Part shown: in pieces, positions 35,413-43,655 of the stretch
Position numbering within the stretch: position 1 is the first letter of the stretch
Layout: each line of letters begins with the position of its first letter
NCBI RefSeq assembly: GCF_016495405.1
Contig: NZ_CP044522.1
Coordinates: 1,612,001-1,676,000 of the forward strand
Source: Cobetia sp. cqz5-12
GTDB lineage: Bacteria > Pseudomonadota > Gammaproteobacteria > Pseudomonadales > Halomonadaceae
Length of the DNA stretch: 64,000 nucleotides
Reading direction: 5' to 3'
Made by a program: the position numbers and the translations under genes
The notes under the pieces: generated by a model
Seen by the model: only the letters and a program-made list of their open reading frames with translations
Told to the model about the DNA's origin: nothing
Databases searched by the model: none

Positions 35413-36684
35413 TCAGTCCACCTCCTGAAGGTCGCGTGCCCGCAGTGGCGTTGAAGCCTCATCGAGGGGCGGCAGGCCCAGCACCTGACGCAGGCGCGGG
35501 TGGAGGGCCAGTGACTCGAGCTCAAGACGCTCGCCCGCGCTGATCGACGGGCCATGCAGAATGGCGAAGCGCTGATCCGACGTGGCGCCGGGACCGAAAC
35601 CGTGCGTGGAGACATAGCCGGGCGCCGCCATCAGCTCCGCGTGATGGGCATGCTTGCAGGCGGGTTCAAAGCTCATGCCCGGCGGTGCCTGATAGAGCTG
35701 GATATGCGTCACGTCCGGGGGCAGGAAGTCGGCGGCCGCGAGCGGCGTGACGCCGAACTCGGCCAGGCGCGCAGCCTGCTCGCGTTGGCGTTCGTCGTCA
35801 TCACAGGCCACCAGCAACAGGCCACCATCACATTGCAGCGCGACATCCGGTAGAAGGCGGTCTGCCACCAGCGCCCGCTGGACCGGGGCATGACCATGAT
35901 CACTGAAGACACACAGGTGGTAGGCCTCGCGCCTGTTGATGGCCTCAAGGCCGGCCAGCAGGCTGCCGAGCTGGGCATCGACCACCATCAGGGCGCCATC
36001 GACCAGGGCGTCATCATTGCCATGCACATGCAGGCAGTAATCGGGGGTGTTGAGTTCGATCAGCACCAGCTCTGGCGTTTCGCGCTCGATCAGCGACAGT
36101 GCCTCGTTGAGCAGCTGCTGGTCATTGCTCATGGCGCGCATCAGGGCGTCATTGCGGGCATCCCAGTGATTCAGACGCGGCGCGGTCATGCCCTTGGCGC
36201 GCAGGTCACCTTCCTCCCACCAGGGCGACAGATACCAGTTACAGCTCTCGGGGCGGGCCAGCCCGAAGCCGAGGCTGGCCACCCGAAGTCCTGTCGCGCG
36301 CGCGGCCTCGAGCAGGGTCTCGCCCCGCAGGTCCTCGACCCTTGCTGGACGAAAATGCCCTGCAGTGGCGCTGGCGCCTGAGGCGTGACGGTCGCTGTCG
36401 GTCTCAGTCCCTGTAACAGACGCAAACTCCACCTCAGAATCGGGGCAATGGATGCCGTTGGAATAGATACCGTTTGAGTAGATGCCGTGCACCTGAGCCG
36501 GTTGCCCGGTCAGGACGCCCGCTCGCGCGGGCATCGAATTGGCATTGGTATCGGCACCCAGGCGCTCGATCAGCAGGCCGTCTCTGGCTAGGGCATCGAG
36601 ATGCGGCAGGCGCGCCCGCGTCTCGGCGAAGCGCTGACTGCTGATGCCGTCCATCAGAATCAGGATCAGGCCAGGGCGGGACAT
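35413..36684 (-). CDS. Alkaline-phosphatase-superfamily hydrolase (sulfatase/phosphonate-ester-hydrolase-like)
   Basis: A 423-residue metal-dependent hydrolase. The first metal Asp is in LILILMDG (Asp12); LPHLDALARDGLLIERL is the sulfatase-type helix; SMPARAGVLTG (Ser50 to Gly60) matches the nucleophile motif (C/S/T)xPxRxxxxTG with Ser in the nucleophile position; the later metal ligands are in VFSDHGH. There is no signal peptide, so it acts in the cytoplasm. It lies between the binding protein (one-base TGATG overlap) and the DppB-like permease. A plausible job is to release TMAEP or a related phosphonate from an imported ester (inference). A short repeat GIYSNGIYSNGIH follows the motif. Confidence 0.75.
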   Translation of the reverse strand: MSRPGLILILMDGISSQRFAETRARLPHLDALARDGLLIERLGADTNANSMPARAGVLTGQPAQVHGIYSNGIYSNGIHCPDSEVEFASVTGTETDSDRHASGASATAGHFRPARVEDLRGETLLEAARATGLRVASLGFGLARPESCNWYLSPWWEEGDLRAKGMTAPRLNHWDARNDALMRAMSNDQQLLNEALSLIERETPELVLIELNTPDYCLHVHGNDDALVDGALMVVDAQLGSLLAGLEAINRREAYHLCVFSDHGHAPVQRALVADRLLPDVALQCDGGLLLVACDDDERQREQAARLAEFGVTPLAAADFLPPDVTHIQLYQAPPGMSFEPACKHAHHAELMAAPGYVSTHGFGPGATSDQRFAILHGPSISAGERLELESLALHPRLRQVLGLPPLDEASTPLRARDLQEVD

Positions 36685-38183
36685 CAGCTCTCTCCCTGCT
36701 TGTCGACCTGGTGCCAGCGAATCGCGAAGTGCTCGACCGCCGGGATATGCACCCCACGCTTCATGACGCGATTGTTGTTGAGGTGGAAGGGAATCAGCGT
36801 CGCGCCGGTATCGGTCAGCAGTGCCTGGGCCTGGTGATAGAGCTCGGTGCGTGCTTCGTCATCCAGGGTGGCGCGTGCCTTGGCGAGCAGGGCATCGAAT
36901 TCAGGATTCTGGTAGGCCGATTCATTCCAGTTGGCCTCGCTCTGGAAGATCTCGTTGAGCACCTGATCGGTGGGGCGCTGGCCCCATGCCGTGGTGAAGG
37001 CCGGCTTCTTCATCCAGGCAGTGTTCCAGTAATCCGCTGCGGGCACGTTGTGCACGTTGACGGTGATGCCGGCCTCGGCCGCCTGGCGCTGGTAGAGCTC
37101 CGTCATCGGGCGGAAGTAGTTGTCGACGCCGCTGGTGTAGACGTCGATCTCCAGCCCATCGGCATACCCCGCGTCGCTCAGCAGGCTGCGAGCGGTGTCG
37201 AGGTCCTGCGGGCATTGCTGCGCCAGCTTGTACTGATCGCCATTCCAGACCGGGTTGTCACAGGTAATGGTGGCACCGCCCTTGCCGAACAGCAGGTTGA
37301 CCATCTCCTCGCGGTCGGCCACCAGACGCAGCGCGCGTCGCACGCGCACATCCTGGAAGACCTCGTCGTCGGCGCGGAACACCATGCCACGCCAGTCGCC
37401 GGTGGCGATGGAGTCGTAGTGGTAAGCCGGGTTGCTGGAGAACAGGCGCAGCTGCTGGGCGTTGACGCCATTCCAGCCCGACCAGTCAATCTGGCCGGCC
37501 AGCAATGCCTGGGTGCGGGCGTTGTCATCGGGAATGCCGATGAGGTCCATGCCATCCAGCTTCGGTGCGCCTTCCCAGTAGTCAGCGAAGGCTTCGAAGG
37601 TGGTGGTGCCCTGCGGGTCGAATTCGACCAGCTTGAAGGGGCCGGTACCGATGCCCTGCAGTGAGGTGTCGTCATCAAAGCCGACCGGCACGATCTTGGC
37701 GCGGTAATCCATCAGCAGAATCGGCAGGTCAGCATGGGACTGGCTGAGACGGAACACGATCTGACCGGCCTCATTGACGCTGATGTCCTCGATGACGGAC
37801 AGCGCGGCACGTGCTGGGGCATCGCGCTCGGGGTCGAGCAGACGCGTGAAGCTGTAGATGACGTCATCTGCGCTCAGCGCCTTGCCATTGTGAAAGCTGA
37901 CCCCGTCACGCAGCGTGAAGGTCCACTCATCGGCAGCGGGGTTGGCCTGCCACTCGGAGGCCAGGTCCGACACCGGCTCGCCCTTGCTGCCCTGACGGAC
38001 CAGGCGGCTGTAGATCAGCTGGTTGGCCGAGTAGAAGCGCGTCGGGGAGATGGGGTCCAGTGACTCCTTGCCACTGAACTCGACCCAATGCGGAGTGCGC
38101 AGTGTCTCGGCATGGGCCAGCTGGGGGACGGCCAGTTGGGCGAAGGCGGCAAGGCCAATGGCGGCGATCAAGGGCTTCTTCAT
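36684..38183 (-). CDS. Periplasmic binding protein of Opp/Dpp-type importer, likely for TMAEP or its esters
   Basis: A 499-residue solute-binding protein of the peptide/nickel class (SBP_bac_5). The signal peptide is 1-25 (ending LAHA). The mature part opens LRTPHWVEFSGKESLDPISP; the family segment SDLASEWQANPAADEWTFTLRDGVSFHNGK is split across residues 70-100, and GTGPFKLVEF follows. It is the first structural gene of the importer operon, with GGAG before the ATG. Since the operon neighbours tmpAB and a LysR gene, the ligand is probably TMAEP or a conjugate rather than a peptide (inference). Confidence 0.85.
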   Translation of the reverse strand: MKKPLIAAIGLAAFAQLAVPQLAHAETLRTPHWVEFSGKESLDPISPTRFYSANQLIYSRLVRQGSKGEPVSDLASEWQANPAADEWTFTLRDGVSFHNGKALSADDVIYSFTRLLDPERDAPARAALSVIEDISVNEAGQIVFRLSQSHADLPILLMDYRAKIVPVGFDDDTSLQGIGTGPFKLVEFDPQGTTTFEAFADYWEGAPKLDGMDLIGIPDDNARTQALLAGQIDWSGWNGVNAQQLRLFSSNPAYHYDSIATGDWRGMVFRADDEVFQDVRVRRALRLVADREEMVNLLFGKGGATITCDNPVWNGDQYKLAQQCPQDLDTARSLLSDAGYADGLEIDVYTSGVDNYFRPMTELYQRQAAEAGITVNVHNVPAADYWNTAWMKKPAFTTAWGQRPTDQVLNEIFQSEANWNESAYQNPEFDALLAKARATLDDEARTELYHQAQALLTDTGATLIPFHLNNNRVMKRGVHIPAVEHFAIRWHQVDKQGES

Positions 38184-38211
38184 GTCAGGCTCCAGGCAAG
38201 GGCAACGGTCA

Positions 38212-38250
38212 GGGACGGTAGTCAGGGGCGGTAGTCAGGTACGGTCATCA
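38212..38250. repeat. Three tandem 13-bp repeats in the binding-protein gene leader
   Basis: GGGACGGTAGTCA, GGGGCGGTAGTCA and GGTACGGTCATCA lie head to tail 29-67 bases upstream of the start codon. A partial fourth unit precedes them. They may be a regulator-binding array or leader structure. The remainder of 38184-38473 holds a small dyad (CGCAAC-AAAA-GTTGCG at 38415-38430) and no gene. Confidence 0.75.
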
Positions 38251-38473
38251 GGTAAAGCAAGCAGGTTCCGCAGCCGGGTCAGGCCGGCAGGCAAGCCATT
38301 GGATGGCGCTTGGAACAGTCCGCCGGGACGGTTGAACTGCGTCAGCGCTGTCGTGTTGAGGCGTCATCTTTGGCGCAGATGATGACGTTTCCGTGACAGA
38401 TGCCGGCCGTTGGCCGCAACAAAAGTTGCGACTGTGCCTTAGAAATTCTGAGGCTCGCGTCTTCCTGCCCGTG

Positions 38474-39454
38474 CTAGCGGGGCTGGGAGGGCATCTCGCA
38501 GGCAGCAGGATTGGTCTGAGAGGTGTGCATGGTGCTGCGCAACCAGACACAGAAATCGTTGACCGCCGGGGCATGGCGGCGCTCCGGAGACACCAGCAGG
38601 TACTGGCTGCTGGTGCTGGGCATGCGCAAGGGGTGCGCCAGTTGCAGGCGTCCGTTCTTGATCAGGTCCATCACGAAGGACTGGCGGACGAGCAGGAAGC
38701 CGTGCCCCTCGAGTGCCGCGGCAATCGCCAGACTGGCATTGCCGAACCTGAGGCCGGCCGGCGGGATCTGGCCGCGAAACTTCTGCAGGCGGAACCAGTC
38801 CAGCCAGCTTTCGCGGTAGCCGATGCACTCGATTCGTGGCGCGCGGGCCAGCTCGTCGAGTGGGCTTGCGGGCGAGGCATTGGGGGCGAGGGAGTGGTGC
38901 AGGAAGGTGGGGCTGGCCACGACGACCCACTGCTCATCGGCCAGTTTCTCGTACTCGCGCCCGCACCAGCCGCCGTAACCATTGATGATCTCGATATCGA
39001 CGTCGGGCTGCTCGTCCGGGAGCACCTGGTTGTGCGGCAGCACCGTGACCTGGATGTTCGGATGCAGGCGCTGGAAGTCCTTGAGTCTGGGGATCAGCCA
39101 GTATTCGACGAAGCTGTGATTGGAGCGCAGCGTCAGGCTCTGTTGCTCATCGTGCTGGAAGAGGGTGGCCGTCCCACGCTTGAGGGTCTCGAACACGCCA
39201 CTGACCAGCGGCAGATAGGCATGTGCCTCATCGGTCAGCTCGATGCGATTGCCGCGGCGCAGGAACAGGCTGACATCAAGGAAGTCTTCCAGTTGTTTGA
39301 CGCGCTGACTCACGGCGCCCTGCGTAATGCACAGTTCGGCGGCGGCACGGGTCAGGCTGCCGAGGCGTGCGGTGGCCTCGAAGGCGGTCAGGGCATTGAA
39401 CGGGGGCAGGCGCTGAGCGAGGCGCTGGGAAGGGTGATAGGCAGGACGCGACAT
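38474..39454 (-). CDS. LysR-family regulator (GcvA-like), probable TMAEP regulator
   Basis: A 326-residue LysR-type regulator with the helix-turn-helix at about 15-70 (LTRAAAELCITQGAVSQRVKQLE) and an effector-binding domain. The start at 39454 has GGAG 8 bases upstream; the frame extends upstream but without support. It lies between the importer operon and the divergent tmpA-tmpB pair, as TmpR-like regulators do. An 11-mer CTGAGGCTCGC is present both in the tmpA-lysR gap (39599-39609) and upstream of the binding-protein gene (38448-38458). Confidence 0.82.
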   Translation of the reverse strand: MSRPAYHPSQRLAQRLPPFNALTAFEATARLGSLTRAAAELCITQGAVSQRVKQLEDFLDVSLFLRRGNRIELTDEAHAYLPLVSGVFETLKRGTATLFQHDEQQSLTLRSNHSFVEYWLIPRLKDFQRLHPNIQVTVLPHNQVLPDEQPDVDIEIINGYGGWCGREYEKLADEQWVVVASPTFLHHSLAPNASPASPLDELARAPRIECIGYRESWLDWFRLQKFRGQIPPAGLRFGNASLAIAAALEGHGFLLVRQSFVMDLIKNGRLQLAHPLRMPSTSSQYLLVSPERRHAPAVNDFCVWLRSTMHTSQTNPAACEMPSQPR

Positions 39455-39764
39455 GCAGAACTCCAGCTTGACTGAGCCAGTCGCCGCATCGGCGGCTGGT
39501 GCTGAAGCCATGACTGCAGATCCTGCCGCGGCACGCGGCCGGGCGTTCATTCTTGCAGCCGTGCATGACGCTGAGGTGACAATCTACGCGCATAAAAACT
39601 GAGGCTCGCCGTCAGAAAGTCTCGCTATGGTCAAGGGTCTGCGTTCACTAGCATGGCGGGCATTCGCTGGCGGAGCGCTCGTTTGACATGAGCGCCAGCC
39701 ACCCCCGTTCGTCATGCCGTGCCTTGCGGCTTGTGATCGCACTCGACAGACAGGAAGACTCTGC
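39455..39764. promoter_or_regulatory. Divergent control region between LysR gene and tmpA
   Basis: About 310 bases without a gene. CTGAGGCTCGCCGTCAG at 39599-39615 has CTGA and TCAG half-sites and contains the 11-mer that also occurs at 38448-38458. It is a candidate LysR site. Confidence 0.45.
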
Positions 39765-40862
39765 ATGCCTCGCCTCGTGTTTGACGCCGAACAGCTTCAC
39801 CTGACGCTGGATGATGGCCAGACCCTTGCCCAGCATGTGCTGTGGCTGCAAGACCATGACCCCGCCCGTCGCCATGCCAATGGCCAGCGTCTGGACAGCG
39901 TGCTTGACCTCGACTGGGACGCCGCCATCAGCGAGGCGGCGCTTGAGGAGGGCGACGTCCTGCGAGTGACACTGAGCAATGCGCGCGAGATTCGCTACGG
40001 CGTCGATGAGCTGGCCGCCTTGAGCACCGGCTTCCCCGATGAGCGCAGCAGTGCGCACAAGACGCTGTGGCAGGGCAGCGAGTTCTCGGTCGCCCGTGTC
40101 GAGTGGGCCGATGTCATCGCCGGCGAAGAGGCACTCCGCAAGGCGCTGGCCTGTGTCCGCGACAGCGGAGTGGTGTGCCTGCGCGGCGTGCCCGTCGATC
40201 CGGGCAAGGTGCTCGAGGTGATCGAGCAGTTCGGTTATGTGCGTGAAACCAATTACGGCAAGTTGTTCGATGTCCGCACCGAGGTCTCGCCGAGCAATCT
40301 CGCCTTCAGCAATCTCGGGCTCGGGGCGCATACCGACAATCCCTATCGCGATCCGGCGCCGAGCATTCAGCTGCTGCATTGCCTGAGCAACGAGGTGGAA
40401 GGCGGCCAGACCCTGCTGGTGGATGGCTTCGCCGCCGCCGAGCGCCTGCGCGAACTGGCGCCCGAGAGTTTCGCGCTGCTGACGCGCACGCGGGTGCCGT
40501 TCCGCTTCCATGACGCGGACCATGCCGATCTCAGAAGCTGGGTGCCGTTCATCGAGACCGACCACAAGGGCAACATCCGCCAGGTGCGTTACAACAACCG
40601 CTCCATTGCTTCGCTGCCGCTGCCGCTCGAGGCGCAACGCGCCTTCTATCGTGCCTATCACGACTGGGCGCGCGTGATCGGTCAGCCGGAGCAGGCTACG
40701 CGCCTGCGCCTTGTCCCGGGGGATTGCCTGCTGTTCGACAACAGTCGCGTGATGCACGCCCGCACCGCCTTCGTGGCTGGTGGCAATCGTCATCTGCAGG
40801 GCGCCTACGCCGATCTCGACAGCCTGTATTCCACCCTCAATCTGCTGGAGAACGCCCGATGA
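39765..40862 (+). CDS. tmpA: 2-trimethylaminoethylphosphonate dioxygenase
   Basis: TmpA is an Fe(II)/2-oxoglutarate oxygenase that hydroxylates TMAEP at C1; it is homologous to gamma-butyrobetaine hydroxylase and often annotated as such. The 365-residue protein has the iron facial triad His189-Thr-Asp191 (GLGAHTDNPYRDP) and His331 (NSRVMHARTAF), with Arg333 for 2-oxoglutarate. The N-terminal DUF971-like domain is kept (VLWLQDHDPARR), but the zinc cysteines of animal butyrobetaine hydroxylases are absent. AGGAAG precedes the ATG at 39765. The four-base overlap with an HD-domain PhnZ-like gene decides for TmpA against butyrobetaine hydroxylase. Confidence 0.87.
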   Translation: MPRLVFDAEQLHLTLDDGQTLAQHVLWLQDHDPARRHANGQRLDSVLDLDWDAAISEAALEEGDVLRVTLSNAREIRYGVDELAALSTGFPDERSSAHKTLWQGSEFSVARVEWADVIAGEEALRKALACVRDSGVVCLRGVPVDPGKVLEVIEQFGYVRETNYGKLFDVRTEVSPSNLAFSNLGLGAHTDNPYRDPAPSIQLLHCLSNEVEGGQTLLVDGFAAAERLRELAPESFALLTRTRVPFRFHDADHADLRSWVPFIETDHKGNIRQVRYNNRSIASLPLPLEAQRAFYRAYHDWARVIGQPEQATRLRLVPGDCLLFDNSRVMHARTAFVAGGNRHLQGAYADLDSLYSTLNLLENAR

Positions 40863-41434
40863 TCACGCAGACAGCCAACGCCGAGGGCATCGTCGGCCTG
40901 ATCGAGGACATCTTCGCCCTGCATGGTGCGGACTCCTATCTGGGCGAGGAGGTGACCATGGCCGAGCATATGCTGCAGGCAGCGCATCTTGCCGAGCAGC
41001 AGGGGGAATCCGAGTCGGTGATTCTGGCCGCCTTGCTGCATGACGTGGGGCATTACGCCAATGCGCTGCCGCCGGAGGTCCTGATGAACGGCCAGGACAA
41101 CCGTCATCAGGTCAGCGGTGCCGACTGGCTGGCACGCTTCTTCCCGGCCGAGATCGTCGAGCCGGTACGCCAGCATGTGGCGGCCAAGCGCTATCTGGTG
41201 GCAGTGGAGCCGAGCTATCGCGCCTGTCTGTCACAGGCCTCGCTGGATAGCCTGACGCTGCAGGGCGGGGCGATGACGGAAGAGGAAGCGCAGGCTTTTG
41301 CTCAATTGCCGCAGCTCGAGGCCGTCATCAAGGTGCGGCGCCTGGATGATGCCGCCAAGGTGGCCGGCATGCAGACGCCGGACTTCGCTCACTACAAGCC
41401 GATGCTTCAGCGCTGGGTGCTGGCGGCGGGATGA
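40859..41434 (+). CDS. tmpB: 1-hydroxy-2-trimethylaminoethylphosphonate oxygenase (HD-domain, mixed-valent di-iron)
   Basis: TmpB oxidatively cleaves the hydroxylated product of TmpA into glycine betaine and phosphate. This 191-residue protein is a PhnZ-type HD-domain oxygenase. The di-iron ligands His37, His61-Asp62 (LLHDVGH), His83, His106 and Asp164 all align by spacing. The Tyr27/Glu30 pair that gates the second iron in PhnZ is present in SYLGEEVTMAEH, and Lys110 follows His106. ATGA overlap with tmpA means coupled translation. In a salt-loving host the product glycine betaine doubles as osmoprotectant. Confidence 0.9.
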   Translation: MITQTANAEGIVGLIEDIFALHGADSYLGEEVTMAEHMLQAAHLAEQQGESESVILAALLHDVGHYANALPPEVLMNGQDNRHQVSGADWLARFFPAEIVEPVRQHVAAKRYLVAVEPSYRACLSQASLDSLTLQGGAMTEEEAQAFAQLPQLEAVIKVRRLDDAAKVAGMQTPDFAHYKPMLQRWVLAAG

Positions 41435-41450
41435 CGGGCTTTCCGACGTC

Positions 41451-42353
41451 TCAGCCCTGTTGGACATCCCAATAGGGCGGGCTGCCGAAGTATTCGGAGA
41501 AGTAGTCCAGGAAGGCGCGCACCTTGGGGGCCAGCTGGCGGTTGCTGGGATAGACCGCCCAGATGCCGGTCTCGCTGATCAAGGGCGTCTCGGGTAGCAC
41601 CTCTACCAGGCTGCCTTCGGCCAGGTGGCGGTAAATGCTCCATGTCGAGGACAGGGTGATGCCCAGACCTGCGGCACAGGCGTCACGCACGGCTTCGCCA
41701 TTGTCGGTGCGGATACGCCCCTTGACGCGAATCGGCTCGACGCCGTTCTCGCACTGAAAGCACCACTGGTCCATGCCGATCAGGGTCAGGCATTCGTGTT
41801 CATGCAGCATCGAGGGGTGCGTCGGTGTGCCATGGCGCGCGAGATAGTCCGGCGAGGCGCACAGAATGCGCTTGTCCGGTGCCAGGCGCCGCGCGATCAG
41901 GCTGGAATCCTTGAGGGCGGAGTTGCGGATGGCGATGTCAAAGCCGCCCTCGACCAGATCGACGATGGTGTCGGTCAGGCGCAGGTCCAGTTCCAGATCA
42001 GGGCAGCGTTCGAGAAAGCCGGCCAGGCCCGGCACCAGGTGCATGCGCCCGAAGGAGGCGGAAGCGGTGATGCGCAAGGTGCCGCTGGGGGAAGTCGTGC
42101 CGACGCCGACGGCAGCCCGCGCGGCCTCGGCGCTGATCAGCACCTCTTCTGCGTGGGGGAGAAAGGCGCGACCTTCTTCGCTCAGTGCCACATGACGCGT
42201 GGTGCGATGCAACAGGCGTACCCCCAGACTGTCCTCGAGCTTGCGCAGGTGAGAGCTGGCGACGGCGGGCGACAGTCCCAGGTCCTCTCCGGCCTGGCTG
42301 ATGCTGTTCACGGCGGCGAGACGGACGAACAGCTTCAGGTGCTCAAGATTCAT
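41451..42353 (-). CDS. LysR-family regulator (CrgA/AaeR-like)
   Basis: A 300-residue LysR regulator, helix-turn-helix at about 15-60 (SISQAGEDLGLSPAVASSHL), then a substrate-binding domain with FDIAIRNSALKDSSLIAR, a typical strand-turn for the CrgA group. GAGGA precedes the ATG. It is divergent from the reductase and SDR genes that follow, and a clear dyad ATAAAC-N8-GTTTAT between them is its likely site. The stop is 16 bases from the tmpB stop, so the two converge. Confidence 0.87.
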   Translation of the reverse strand: MNLEHLKLFVRLAAVNSISQAGEDLGLSPAVASSHLRKLEDSLGVRLLHRTTRHVALSEEGRAFLPHAEEVLISAEAARAAVGVGTTSPSGTLRITASASFGRMHLVPGLAGFLERCPDLELDLRLTDTIVDLVEGGFDIAIRNSALKDSSLIARRLAPDKRILCASPDYLARHGTPTHPSMLHEHECLTLIGMDQWCFQCENGVEPIRVKGRIRTDNGEAVRDACAAGLGITLSSTWSIYRHLAEGSLVEVLPETPLISETGIWAVYPSNRQLAPKVRAFLDYFSEYFGSPPYWDVQQG

Positions 42354-42450
42354 GCGGGTGTCCTCATTTGCGTCGACGCGCGTGGCTCACGAAGGCGAGA
42401 GGCACGCCAGCAACGGCTTGGCGTGACATTCGTGACTTTCAATAAGATCA

Positions 42451-42470
42451 ATAAACTGATTGTAGTTTAT
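42451..42470. promoter_or_regulatory. LysR-type dyad ATAAAC-N8-GTTTAT
   Basis: Exact 6-bp half-sites with an 8-base centre (TGATTGTA) lie 65 bases before the reductase gene and 98 bases before the LysR gene. A third half-site GTTTAT occurs at 42475-42480. Confidence 0.75.
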
Positions 42471-42534
42471 CGCCGTTTATCATTCAGGCCCATGGCAATT
42501 ATGCTGGCTCCACATCCACGCAGGAGACAGACTC

Positions 42535-43521
42535 ATGAAAGCGATGCTCGTCAAATCATTCGGTGGTCCCGAGGTGTTCGAAGCGGCGGAAATCGCCAAG
42601 CCCCAAGCGGCGGCAGGTCAGGTGCTGGTGCGCATCGCCGCCACCAGCATCAATACCGTCGACACCATGATTCGCGAGATGGGCCCTGAGCTGCCGCTGT
42701 CTCCGGCACTGCCGGCGCTGTTGGGCATGGACTTCGCTGGTACCGTCGAAGCCGTGGGCGAGGGCGTCGAAGGCTACGCCATCGGGGATGAAGTCTATGG
42801 TTGTGCTGGTGGCCTGGCCGACCTGCCGGGCACGCTGGCCGAGTACATCGCCGCCGATGTTCGCCTGATCGCCCACAAGCCGAAGTCCCTGAGCATGGTG
42901 GAAGCCGCGGCGCTGCCGCTGGTCGGCATCACGGCCTATGAAGGCCTCAAACGCGCCAACATCGAGGCCGGTCAGAAGGTGCTGGTTCACGGTGGCGCGG
43001 GGGGTGTGGGTCACATCGCCATCCAGCTGGCCCGTCACTTCGGTGCCGACGTCGCCTCGACCGTCGGTCGTGATGAGCACGAGACGCTGGTCGAAGGCCT
43101 GGGTGCCAGTGCCATCAATTACCGCAATGAGCAGGTCGCCGACTATGTGGCCAAGCACACAGACGGCAAGGGCTTCGACATCGTGTTCGACTCTGTCGGC
43201 GGTGCTAACCTGCCGACCTCCTTCGAGGCTGCCGCGCTCAATGGCCATGTCTCGACGACCGTGTCCTTCATGGAAATCGACCTGACCACCGCGCACTTCA
43301 AGGGCCTGTCACTGCATGTCGTCTTCATGCTGATCCCGATGCTGCATGACTTCCGTCGTCAGGAGCATCACGAGATTCTGGCCGACATGGCGCGTATCGC
43401 CGATGCCGGCGCGCTCAAGCCGATCATCGATGATCAGGTCTTCCCGCTCGCGGAAGTGGGCCAGGCCCACGCCCGTCTGGGTAGCGGCCAGGCAACCGGC
43501 AAGGTCATCGTCGAGATCTGA
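42535..43521 (+). CDS. Zinc-independent quinone-oxidoreductase-type MDR protein
   Basis: A 328-residue medium-chain reductase. Fold marks: LGMDFAGTVEAVGEGV, VEAAALPLVGITAYEGL and the NADPH-binding VHGGAGGVGHIAIQLA. The catalytic zinc ligands of alcohol dehydrogenases are absent, so it is a quinone or enone reductase type. AGGAG precedes the ATG. It is divergent from the LysR gene and followed on the same strand by an SDR gene, after a 14-bp-stem hairpin. Likely part of a quinone or electrophile response (inference). Confidence 0.88.
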   Translation: MKAMLVKSFGGPEVFEAAEIAKPQAAAGQVLVRIAATSINTVDTMIREMGPELPLSPALPALLGMDFAGTVEAVGEGVEGYAIGDEVYGCAGGLADLPGTLAEYIAADVRLIAHKPKSLSMVEAAALPLVGITAYEGLKRANIEAGQKVLVHGGAGGVGHIAIQLARHFGADVASTVGRDEHETLVEGLGASAINYRNEQVADYVAKHTDGKGFDIVFDSVGGANLPTSFEAAALNGHVSTTVSFMEIDLTTAHFKGLSLHVVFMLIPMLHDFRRQEHHEILADMARIADAGALKPIIDDQVFPLAEVGQAHARLGSGQATGKVIVEI

Positions 43522-43578
43522 TTCCGTGACCGAAAGCCACATAGGCAGGATCATCCTGACACTGCGCTGGCACAGATG

Positions 43579-43615
43579 AACGACAGGGTGTGGCCATCCG
43601 GCACACCCTGTCGTT
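43579..43615 (+). terminator. 14-bp stem hairpin between reductase and SDR genes
   Basis: AACGACAGGGTGTG pairs exactly with CACACCCTGTCGTT around a 9-base loop. The following bases CGTGTC are not T-rich, so it is a partial terminator or an mRNA stabiliser. Confidence 0.6.
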
Positions 43616-43655
43616 CGTGTCTCAAGCGTCGTGTGACATTTCAAGGAGAGAGCGC

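Noticed and set aside
35413..36684. Alkaline-phosphatase-like gene as the client of the SUMF1-fold protein
   Set aside because: It has Ser rather than Cys at the nucleophile position, lacks a signal peptide and is 29 kb away.
39765..40862. Gamma-butyrobetaine hydroxylase for carnitine synthesis
   Set aside because: The gene overlaps a PhnZ-type HD oxygenase and neighbours a phosphonate-type locus, which fits TmpA better.
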